Source of the DNA: Phoebastria nigripes
Taxonomy: Eukaryota; Chordata; Aves; Procellariiformes; Diomedeidae
NCBI GenBank assembly: GCA_035582835.1
Contig: JAYKAV010000500.1
Span: 1,188,661-1,252,660 of the forward strand
Direction: 5' to 3'
DNA: 64,000 bases
Shown here: piece by piece, positions 37,201 through 49,200 of the stretch
Position numbering within the stretch: the stretch's first letter is position 1
Layout of the letters: the number at the start of each line of letters is the position of its first letter
The notes under the pieces: model-generated
The model's database searches: none
The model's input: the letters and a program-made list of their open reading frames with translations, nothing else
Told to the model about the DNA's origin: nothing
Position numbers and translations under genes: made by a program

Positions 37201-40200
37201 CTCAGACATGATCTCCCCTTATTTCAGAGGCTGCAAATTTAAATACGTTTTAAAATAGTTCAGTGTAATAATCGGAGAGTAGAGGTTTGCCTGAAATACT
37301 CCGCCAGATAAAAACTAAAGGAGGTACTTAGCAACCAGTAACAGTAAAACACACTGACATGGTTTGATGGCTTAGGATGAAATTTTAATTGTTCTGTATT
37401 GCATTTCTCTTCGTAAAGGCTGTGCAGTAACTGAAGTGTGTTTTTTCTATCATACGTGAATCCAGATTATTGGCAGCAATGCTCGCTTTAACGAGAACTG
37501 CAAAGAAAATCTGGTCTCTAAACAATTGTGGAGGCTGTCATTCTGAATTGTGTTTTAAGCTCTTCAAGCCTTGATTAATAGGACGAGGCATCAGTTCAGA
37601 ATTCTTATGGACTCCAAATGAAGTTCTTCGTTCCAAATGGCCTGCTATTCTGGAGTGCGCCTGCGTTTGGAGCTAGAACCGTGTCTATTCAGTACTAATT
37701 AGCTAATGCATGTAATAACTTTGGCTATGTCTGCATGAACCATCTTCCCATAATGCTTTCTGCTGTTACTGTCACGGAAATGTCATGTTGCTATTGTAGA
37801 TGTAGAGTGTGTGAGAACTATGGTGACCTGCTTAGTGGATGAGTTGGTGGAGGTAATATTTTGAACTGCCGTGTTTCCAAAAGGAAGAATTTGGTTGTGC
37901 TTCCGAGGATCCAGAAGTATGGCAGTGGATGAGGTGTAAGAATCTGTAAATGCTGAAAGTTGTCCGGTATTTCCTAGTCAATCATCATGTAGTCCCTGCA
38001 GAGGGGACAGTTGCAAGTGTTGGCTTGGTACCCCCTTACCATTTTTAAAGTTGGTGATCAGATACAATGACAAGGCGTCTTGGGGTTCAGCAGGTGAGAA
38101 AAGCTGGGTTTGAATTTGGTGACATTGTCATAGTCAACTGTTTCTTTTCTCTCTCCAAAGAGTCATTTAGGCAATGTGTTGGTTGATATGAAGCTCATTG
38201 ATATCAAGGACACTTTACCTGTGGGCTTCATCCCCATCCAGGAGACCATCGATACACGTAAGTTGGTGTCTGTTCTTCAGTCCCGTGCCTTGGGAGCAGC
38301 CGCTCCGCCGGTGCCTGTGTGGTCAGGCGGTGGAGGGCTGCGTCCCAGGCAGAGGGACACTCTCAGCACTGCTGCTCTCTGGGGTTACATGTGCATATTT
38401 GGGGGCAGCTGTGGACTGCAATGAAACAGCCTTCAGTTTTCCTGTACTCTTCAGGCTTTTTAATACCACTGCCTGACTGTCACCAGCTCGCTTGCTAGAG
38501 CAGCACGGCTCTGGGGCCAGAAGGAATAGTTTATTCTTTCATTTTGCAAGGGTGGACTAGCCCTAGCGGGAGCAGAGTTGCTGTGCTGGGGGATGTTCAC
38601 AAATGGATACCGAAAGGAAGGGCATGTGCTTGTGGTGCTGGGTTCACGCACGCCAGCTTTACACCTCTCTCTGTGAACAGACGAAGGCCCATGTCCTGGC
38701 AGGTAGCGCTGAGGATGGTGGGGTATGTTTGCGCTTGCTGAGAGAAGGCACAAGTGGAATGTCCAGGGAAATTACCATCCTCGTTTCTGCAAGGCAGAAA
38801 TGTCTTTGCTGCCATATTTAACCCAGCAGTTCCCAGTGTATTCGGATCCCCCGAGACTCATGGCAGCAGCAGCTGGAGCCATGTCTGGTTGCAGCACTCT
38901 GCTCTGCAGCAGGCGTCAAGTGCTTTGGGCTTGCAGTGTGGAGGAGGCTGGGGATGAGTCCCATGGGAGCTGAGTGTGGCAGGGATGCGGTACACCATGC
39001 GCTGGTGCTGAGTGTACAGCTACTGCTCAAGAGCAGGGCTGGTACCAGTGCTCATCAGTAATGAAATCCAGCTTAGTTATGAGTAGAAAGGAGTTATATG
39101 AGCCTGCTTTGCAGGGAATGATTCATCCAGGTCTGCAGCAGATGAGGATGGTTTTTCAGTCACTACCGACCTGGTCTGATTTGAACCTGTGACCTAGAAG
39201 TGAAAGGCTCTGCAGCCCGTTTCCCGTTCCCCTGGGTCACCCCCTTTCCCTGGAGAATTCCTGGACACATGTGGCGCGGGGGAGAGTCGTCAGCTTATCC
39301 TGCTCGCCCTTGGGAGTGCTGGACGCTTACCATGTGCTGCTGTAATTTTTGTGAAAGTCCTGGTGGAAGGGGACTTTGTAATTAATTTAAAATGCATTGG
39401 ATTGCAACCCATACTATCTTTAAAGCAGAGGCACTGTCTGTATTAATGAAGTGGTGCATATCCCTGCCTCCATTAGCTTGAATGAACACATTTCGATTGA
39501 CTGTTTGTATGTTGACTTAAAATTAACTCTGGTTAAGCATGTGTAATTAATGAATCCAGCTCCTAAACCAACCAAGTTTGCTACAGACTGCAGACTCTAG
39601 CCATGTGTGAAAGAGACCAAAGACAAAAGCAAATAGCTTTGTACTTACTGTGAAAGTCAAATAAGAGGCACTGGTTTTGTTCAGAGTTAAATTTGTGGTT
39701 ATACGTGTTTCTGTGCTCTTCTCTAAGTGACAGTTGACTTGTAGTAAATGTGTTAAATATAGTGCTCCTTACTAGGTTCTGAGAAAATTTTCAGATGTGG
39801 AAGCCTTAAACCCTGGGCTCCTAAAATCAGTTTTAGGCACTTCAAATAAAAGACCTAGTTTTCCAAAGCAGGAGAAGACTAGACTTCAGGGATACAGGTA
39901 TTTAACATCTCTAAAAAGCAGCACTGTAACTGCAAAGCTGCATGCACAGATGCTGTATTGTGACACACCTTGCACTGCCTGTGCATTTATTGGTGCTGGT
40001 GCAACAGCAAATTTCATAGGCCAGGATGGATTGCTTTCTCCAAGGTGCAGATTATGAAACAGGAGGAGCCTATAGAGACAGGGCTGCTTGCCATCTGTTG
40101 AAGTGAGAGCATATTTTTAAGCTGGAGGATATTTATTCATATTAAACTCAAGGGTTTTTATTTTGCAGGCACTTGTTTGTAGTTGTTGGTTGTTTCCAGA

Positions 40201-43200
40201 TTTTCATTCAGTGTCTGCACTTTAGATTTTCAGTTTATCAATAGACTTCTGTCATGTCTTTCAAGTGCCTGCATTCACAAATAGAAACCTCACCTTGCTC
40301 ACATTGAGACTCTCATGGACTCTTTAGGGTGAGATAAAGCAATAGTTTCCAAGCACCACAAATCTGCATCTGTGTGCCAGTGCCACCTGTTATCATGTGA
40401 CTGACCCATAGCTGGATGTGGATTGTATCTGCGTGCAGACAGACAGCATGCATATATATGAATTCATTATACAGATAAGCCTTAACTCTGATGGGCTTGA
40501 GTTTTTCTTGATGGATAACATGGAAACAAGTGAAATTGTTCTGCGGTGCATAGCAGGAAGGGGCCACACAGCAGATTCATCCACCCTCTGAATACAGGTC
40601 AGTGCAGCACAGTTGCCCCATAGGAGGTCCTAGCAATTACTGCTTTGTAAATCTGGTTTATCCCTACAAAGATACCAGGGTAAGCACAGTGGGGGTATCA
40701 TTTCAGTGCTTGCTGACTGAGTCAGGAGAGGTCATTAACATTTAGGATGCGTGAGATTTGTGCAGACAGCTTTCACTGTTAGCCACTCTGCATGGCAGTC
40801 TGTTTTTCTGCCTGCTCCTCCTCAGTTTGGTTGGCTGTTCGGAAGCGCTTGGCAGAATAAACTGACCGGTTGTGTCAGCAGCTTCCAGGTATGTTCCTAG
40901 AGGCAATGCTTGTGGGAGGAATATTTAGATATGACTATCCAGGCCGGTAAGGCAAACATTACCTTGGAAAGAGAAAGCGAATGTGAGAAGTATGTGGAAG
41001 TGGAAAAATCACCTGCCATTTCTGTTCTGTGGTGCAGTACTCTGTGGCATACATGATGTCTTATCTTCTCTGCAGAGGGTAGTAGGGAGTATTGGTTTAT
41101 CGCAGTGCCTAATAACAAATCTCACACAGTGTACAGAGAGCTCCTGATAGAAAATTTCTCCAGTCACTGAATGGCACTGCACTGTCTGGTTTGCTGACAT
41201 ATATCTGTTCTTTGGCTCCAGTTCCTGCCATAATTATCTGCCTAATATCTGGAGAGACAATAAATAACATCTATACCCTAATCTTGCATAAAAACCACCC
41301 TGTGTCCTGGGTTGTTTTTGCAGAAGAAATAGCTTTCAGAAAGAAGAGGCTGTGCATTAAATTCATCCCTCGAGATTCTACAGAGGCAGCGATCTGTGAT
41401 ATCCGAATCCTGGGTAGATCTAAACAAGCCCCTCCTCAGTACACGTTCATAGGGTAAGTACCCCTCACTCCAGAAGCTGTTGTCATAAATTCAGTTGTAC
41501 CAAGGCTAAGCACCCTGTTTTCCTATAATTACTAAGTAGTAGTTTGTAAGAGCTGAAGCTTGTCATTAGAAAAGTCTACATAAGTACAAGTGTTACTGAG
41601 TTTGATGTAGGAATTAACTAATGCCTTCTTTTTTTTTTTTTTTCCCAATTGGACTGGTTCTCACTAACCAAGGTGTTTGTGAAACATGTCAGTGCTTGAT
41701 ATTTGTGCACGTGTGCAGCATTTGCTTGCAGCATTCATGTCTTCTATGTTGATTACACAGGGAGTTGAACAACATGGGTATTTGGTACCGGATGGGCAGA
41801 GTTCCACGCAACCATGAATCTTCACAGCCTGAGACTCCTCCTTCCCAAGTACCGTCTTCGACACCAGCTCCAAACCTGCCAAGGTAAGTTTTCTGCTTTC
41901 CAGCCCTTTCTGCTTAATGCTGCGTGGTGTATTGTTACTAACTTTGCCTGGCGGAATCAAGACCAGGGTACCATATCAGCATGAATGATTACGTGTCGTG
42001 ATCTGATAATGAGGGAATGTGTCATTCTTTCAAGTATTTGCCTACTGGAAGTTCCTTTGGCTGTCATTGTATAAAGACATACAGGTGAAGAAGTCAGAAG
42101 AAAGAAAAAGCCTGCAGAGGAAGGGAACCAGCAAACTACACCTTTTCTTTACTTTAGACTGTGCGGGATATTGTAGTTTCCAACAAGTACGCGTGTGTCA
42201 CCCCTGGAGGGTGGGCCAGAACTGTAGCCAAGCCGATTTCTTTCCTTGACCACAGGGAGGGAGAAGTGTTCATACAGATTTTAATGCAAGGGAGACAAGT
42301 TTTGCTCCCTCTCCAGAATCAGTCCACTCATGGTTTGAAGTACTGGCCCTGTTTTTTCTTTTCTTCGACCCAACTGCTGTGCTCCAGTCTTGCAGCTGAC
42401 ATTGAGCATGCAGAGCAGACTGCTCATCCTGCAGTGACTGACAGGAGCAGCACTTCTGGGCAGATGCTGGCATAGTGTCTGTCCAGGTTGTTTTCCCTGC
42501 GTTGTAGACAATATTTGTGTGTGTGTATAAATGCATGCACTTGTGTGTATACTTGCATATAATAGTAGTCCTGTATTGACAGCTTACTTGCTGGATTTCT
42601 CTGGACAAAATAGAGTGTTGTTAAGCAACAAACCAACCCAGACAGAGGTTAAACTGAGCACTTTATACTCCTGGCATTTGCCATGAAAGCACAGCATCCA
42701 GTGTGAGATGGGCTCCTGCTGATGAGGCTCATCGACTGAACTCCGGGGTGGGCTATTGCCAGGGGACAGCATGTTCTCTATGGGTCCCTTTGGGCTTTTG
42801 CTTAATTAAGCAAACATGTATTTTTGCACTAGGCATTTGGTATACTGCAGATACGTTTACAGTATTACAGTAACTGTTGAGAGCTAGAATTTCGAAGGAG
42901 ACAGCAGAGGGGAATTCCAGGGGGATTGGTTTGTATACAAAGGTCATTGTATTGTATGGGTGGAAAATGCTCGTGTCCGTCGGAGCCTTGATTTTACAGG
43001 TCATTTCAGAGAGTGACGCTTTTAAACTGCTGTAAACTGTTCCTGAAAAAGCTATTGGGTATCTTTTTAAGGCAGGTGTGTACATTTGAGCCTTCACCCG
43101 TGACCCATGCTTAAATCTACTGTCTTGCGGTGGCTCTTTGAACTCTCCAAAGCATTTGGGTGTTTCTTTCACTGAGAGTTTTGCTCAGTNGCCTGCCATG

Positions 43201-46200
43201 CTGTGGCACACTGCTTGCTGTCCTGTACTGTCAGGTATGCTGCAGGCAGAGATGCTGTCTTGCTTCTCAAACAGAGATGGAGGCAAAAGAGATGAAAAGC
43301 CAGCAGTCTTCTGGAGATTTCAGCCTGTCCCACTGGGAGCTGATACGTTGTTTTGAAGCTCCGCTGGATGTAAGCTACATGCTAGCACAGGCCATGTGAG
43401 ATCAGAGAAAAAGATGTCTTGATTTTAGAGCACAGATCTTCATTTTCTGTCTACAAGAAATTCCTGCCTGGGCAGATTTCCACAATAAAGAGAAAAAATT
43501 ATCATAGCAAGAGAATGTCAATGGTGGTCCTTAATCACTAAGTGTGGAAGGGTCACTTTATGGCTGAGCAGGGAAGGCTGCAGAGCAGCGTCAGAGCTAT
43601 TGGGAACAGGGCCAAAATTAGAGCTCAGAGCATCAGCGACAGTCTGAAAAGAAGTGTTTACAAGGCTTATATATTTTATAACCTCTTGTTGTACAGTTTA
43701 TGGTTTACAATGGCTGCAAGGAAATTGGATCAGTTTTGTTTTACTTGCCAAATAAAGCAAATGTCAAAATAGTCAATATAAAATGTATTCTAATTTGGCT
43801 GAGTTAAAACAACCAGTATGCAGTGGAATAATTGAATGTTACATTAATGCCTCCTAGTAAAAACCACCTGTCTGTAGCCAGCTCCACTCTCATGCCCTGT
43901 GCATGATTTACAGGTAACTTTTACACTACCAGCCTGATCATTCAAAGCATCTTTCATGTCTGTTTTTTTTACTCTGATTATTTATTATCCAATATATTTT
44001 TTAAGAAATAGAAATGTATATAAAGGTGCATCCTGCAAATATTTCACTGTTGCAGGGAACATATACTACCTGAAAGCCTTTTCTAATACTTTATCAGCAG
44101 TGTGGTAAGTTACTCAACACTTAACGTTTGTGGGAGATGGTAGTCACAAGTAACCTCTTATTTTTACGTCACCATAGAGAGATGAGATTACACTGGTGGC
44201 CAGTTTGATGTTTTATTCCATGTGTATATCCTGACAGGAACAGCAGTGAGTTATTCTGATGCTGCCGTGAGTGCTAAGAGAAAATCGGTGAGCAGTGCCG
44301 AATAGAGAGCACTGTGGAGATTCTGCCGTTAGGCTGGTCAGATATTTAAGCTATTCTCTTCAGTTGCTGTCTAGCATTATAAAATAATTTTAAACCAAGA
44401 GGGTATGCTTGGGTGCTTCAGAACAATTGCTAACACTGGATATAGACTAAACCAGTAAAACACACCAGTGAGCTTCTGCACAGCAAAACCTTCCTAAATG
44501 GAAGGACTTTTTACTGTGGGAGATGTTTATTTCTGCACCGGCCGTGTTTCCTCCTCTGATCCATGATGTAAGTTACTGATGGCAGTGGATGGCACGCATC
44601 AGAGTTTTGTCATGTGTCAAGAGGTTTGACCTCCACAGCTTGCTGCACATCAGCAGTGCTGCTTCCGCTGCTTGTGTCATGGGGTTACAGCTCACAGTCA
44701 GAACTGCACAAGGGGAGGCTTTGTTTGATATTCGTGCTGGACTGCATATGTTATCTTTCAGCCATTTCTTCTCTTTGGTGTTTCCTACTGCAGGCATCTG
44801 GCTTAATGGTCTCTAACGGCAGCCCTCGCCATCTCAGTGAGGATGGCATGCTGTGCTGTGCAGCACAACCGTGCCATTGTGCAAGGCATCAAGCTGCTTT
44901 ACTGTCTTTTCTCTCCAAATTCTGCGACAGCTTCTTGGCACTAATGGCAGCCTGGAGAAATGCACTTGCAGTTTCCCATCCTAGAAGGCTGCTACTAAAG
45001 AACTGCTTTTGTTGACTTGAGTTGCCAGTGGGAGTTTAATGTAACTTTCCTCAGTACCTCTGCTCTGTGTTCAAGGCCTGCACTCTTCGGTGCTGCATGG
45101 TGACATCACTTTGGGGAACAAGAAGGTAATCCTCCCCCAAAAGAGGCGCTAGTAACAGGTAATTCACCTGGCCCTTTGCACACTTTTGCTTCACCCAGCC
45201 TGTGGATCGGCAATTGCCAGTGCATGGGCTGGAGACTTGGAGAAAAGTACGTGTCACGAGCATTTGAGCAGTATCTTGGGGCTCAGCCCCTCCATGCCTC
45301 AAGCGCTGTTGGAGTAGGCTAGAGCAGGATTTGTGCGTGACGTTCTCCTCTTCACGAGTCCAGTTCCAGCCTTTTGGGAGCAAGTCCCTGACTTCTGTGA
45401 ATGCATGCAGAGCCAACCTCGAACCATTTTGCCTTGTGGCTGCCTACACGATGGCTCCTGTCACAACCACGGTGCTTTGTGAGCCCGTATGGCTTCTGTG
45501 GTTCGGGAGTGCGTTTTGCATCCCTTCCTGAGGTGCTGCAGGAGTCTCTACCACCGTCATTCAAACAGCGCTCTCGCAATTTGTCAGCTGCAAGCAAGAT
45601 GTCAGTCAGTGCTGCTGAAGTGTGTTTTACAGTGACAGACATAATTGCACTTAACTTTTTGCGTGGATGTTATCAATCTGTGACGGATACTTTGGGAAAT
45701 GGAGCACTCTGATTGCAGATGATGTGTCACAGGCGTTTAATCTTCCTTTCGGAGAGACCGGGATTCAGTCACAACTTTTACTTGTTGATGTCAGGTTTTG
45801 AAAATGTAGATTCNCGCTGACCCTGGGAATCGTTCAGTCATTTAGTTTGCAGGGCTGTCATCTGAAAGGTTAATGGCTTACCAGGGAGAAGGAAGATCTT
45901 GCTGCAATCTGCTTGTATTCATATAATGCGTTAGCGTGGCTGGGCACTCGGCATTTCAGTTCAGAAGGGCAGAACTCCTCCAGCAGCCTTCCTGGGATGC
46001 CTGTGGCATGTCTCCATGGCTGTTCTAATTGAGAACCACAGAGGTAGGGCAGGGGAGAGGGCAGGCCAGTCCTCTGCAGGTCTCGGTGGGGCTCATGGTG
46101 CCGGCTGCCATCCGGGAGGCAGAGCTGCGAGTCAGTCGCTCATGCTCTGGACTGACCAGAAAGGTACACAGGTGAGCAAAACAGTGTCAGCCTTGAGTGC

Positions 46201-49200
46201 TGCNTCTCCAAGCGTGCCTGGTGATCAGGAGAGGTGGCAGAGCTGGCAGGACGCCTGGCCTGGCCAGGAGAGGCCAGCGGCACAGGAGTGCTGCAGCTCA
46301 GGAGGGAGTTGCCGTCCTGGTGGGTTGGCGGTTGGGAACGCCGGGTGGCTCCGTCGGGTTTCTCACACGTGGGGCTCCTGGTGCAGCCAGGCACGAGCCG
46401 TTGTGAAGACTGGCAGAAGGCGGCACCAGTTTGCAGAGCCAGACAGGGAAAGGATCAGGCGAGGGGTGGCCGCTTCCCCAAGAGCAGCACGCTGCTGGTG
46501 CAGCACGGCTGCCCGCTCCCGTGCACACAGCAACGGGGACAGCCAAAGCCGGCACAAGCCAGCCGGATCAAAAGGGCACGGTTTTCTCCTGGTTAGCAAG
46601 GCAACGTGGCCAGGCTGGCCTGAGAGGCCGCAGGCAGCGAGCGTGGGGTGAGCTGGAGCGTGGCAGCCTGTCGTGGTCGGGGGGACCCAGGCAAAGCCTC
46701 CCCGGGTGCAGGGGGTCTGTGTCCAGCCAGGCAATACGAAATGCCTGCTGTGGGCTGGCAAGGGACTGGGCTGCTGGTGCTGGTGCTGGGGCCCATCTGG
46801 AAAAGGCANCGGGTGCTCCGCACTGCCCTGGCTGGAGGGGGCCGCAGGCGGGGTGCCGGCCCCTGCAGCAGCACCAGCGTGGCCACAGGGCCCTATGCTG
46901 GTCTGTCCCAGGGGAGGCGGCAGTCCCTCTGGACTCTGCCTGCGGGGGCTCTGCCCCAGCCCAGGAGTGATGCCCAGGGACAGAGCAGCATGTTCGCCTC
47001 TCCCTGCAGCCTGCCTCCTCCCTGGGGGTCCGGGCTTCTGTAGGGAGAGGGGCTGTGTGCCGTGCCAGACCCCGGGGCCCCAGCATACGTCTGCTGTGCT
47101 TGTAATTCCTGCCTGATCCGCATGGCTAATAAGCTACAGGAACAGCTCATTTGTGTTGCAGCTCACACCCCTCGCAGCTGTGGGTCTGCAGTGTGGCTGG
47201 CAGCTGTCCCTCCCCACGCACCCTCTCCATGCTCTGAGCACAGTCGGTCCATGCCACGAAGTGCTCAGGTCTTGAAATACTGATCTGGCAGGAGTATTGC
47301 ACCAGGGAAGTGCTGCTCTGGTTTTGATAAGAAGATAACAACTGCCCTACTTAAACCTGTGAAATAAGAGCGGGATGTGTAAATTTTCCTCCTGTGCTCC
47401 CAATTACCTTTTAAATAGTTAAGCTACCCCTCCTTAGAAAAGGGAAATGATTTGCTCCTGTTCCTCTGCTCCCAGTGGAGTTTAATGTTAAGGAATGTAA
47501 GAATTTCCTTTCTAGGCAGAGAAGTCTGATTTTTCAAATTGATTTATTAATGGTGTTTGAACTTTGTCATGTAAGCTTGGAAAGTGATCACTGTGTGGCT
47601 TTCTGCTGGAGGCCGATGATGTGCAATAGGTGGCAGCTAATAAAGCAGCACCAACAAGCTGGTATTTTGGAGGCCTGAACTCGGTCTGATGATAAGCCAG
47701 TCTTACTCTGTGCAGTGGGTTAATTGAAGGGAAGTGGGAAGCCTTTTACCTTCCCTATTTTTTTTTAAGTAGCAACAATATTATTTATAAATAACTATCT
47801 TAATTTTTTCTTTAAGACATTTAAAATAGATTTTATGGAGAGTCTGTAGAGGAGAAGGTTCCAGGGTTTCAATGCTTTCCTGCTCTGATGGGGAACAAAG
47901 CCAAGACTTCAGAAACCTGCCATGGACTGGAGGCAGACAGCACTGGTAGCCTGATGGCCAGGATGCTTTTGCAGCGTGGTGGGGGTCTACCTTAAAGTCC
48001 CTCATCTGAACCAGATGCTACCAAATAAGGAGTACTTTGGGATGGAAGTTTCTGGTTTGACTGGAAACTGCTCTGAGAAGCGTTGCCAGTGGGATCTCCT
48101 GACAGTCTGATCCTTTCTACAAAATGTTNCCTTCTTGATGGAGTTGCATTTTCTAATCTGTTTCATCAAAAGAGCTTCTGATTTACAACTAATAAAACAT
48201 ATTCTTTGGCTTGAATGCTCAAATCACTTGTATTGTGAAATACAGCACAATATTCCTAGTTTTAAATTATGTACCCTACAAGAGGCCAAGGATGGTACAA
48301 GGGCTGGAGCTACAAGTACCTATGGGTTAAAAAAAAAACCAATGGGATTGAAACAATAAGTTAAAGCTTGGAGGAGGTGTTTCCACAGACCTGTTCCAGT
48401 GGCTACGGTAAGAAGGAAAATTTAAGCATGAAATGTCTGTGATGCGTGTACGCTGTGCAAATCTGAACATGACGGTTGGTTTGAGTGGGTAAGGGGTGCT
48501 GGCATACATTTATCCAGAGTCTGTTTCCCATAAGGAATTTGTTATGAAACTGCACTGACCGTATGGCTTGCATCCAACTCAGCTGGATGAAGACGTGCAA
48601 AAATTGGTCACAGTCCAGTATGTTTTAGTGGTAGAAAATGATGATTAGGAAAAAATGTTTAAACAATATGAGTGGTTTCCAGGCACAAGAATCCCTTGCA
48701 GCAGCTGAGAAAGAGAGACATTAACTGTAGTTAGAAGTTTGATTGATTTAGCTGATTTTGAGGATGCATTGAAAAATTTGGGGAGTGCTCTGAGTGAAGA
48801 GGGTTCGATATCCTTAGAGTCATTTTTCTTTATAGAGCCCTGTTCCTGGTATAGTAATATTCCTGGAGGCATATTTTCTTTAGGGTATAGCGTAGGGTCA
48901 TTAAGTACAAACCAAAGGTATTCATTCAAAGAAGCTATATACTCAGTTGTTAAATAAGCCCTGCAGGGGAATTGAGCGTTTTTTCCCTAAAACTTCTGTG
49001 TTGTCTGCTATTTAATATGATCTCTGCCACTGTTGATTTGTAATCTGTGCTTTCACCCTGAAGTGCATGTGGTTGTGTTCAGATATTTCCTTCTTTAAAT
49101 CAATCACTTTCACCATTTTCCAAAACACTTCTTGAGTTTATTGCTTTTAGTAAAGTGTTTGGACTGTCATTATTTATTACTGGCAAGGTGCTGACAACGT

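Noticed and set aside
42753..43172. Minus-strand ORF of 139 codons in intron 6 with fairly normal composition
   Set aside because: No recognised homology or flanking splice or promoter signals, and this length is expected by chance in 64 kb of six-frame translation.
46016..46970. Overlapping ORFs of 179-211 codons in intron 6
   Set aside because: They coexist in many frames of a GC-rich block and are interrupted by N. No domain is recognisable.
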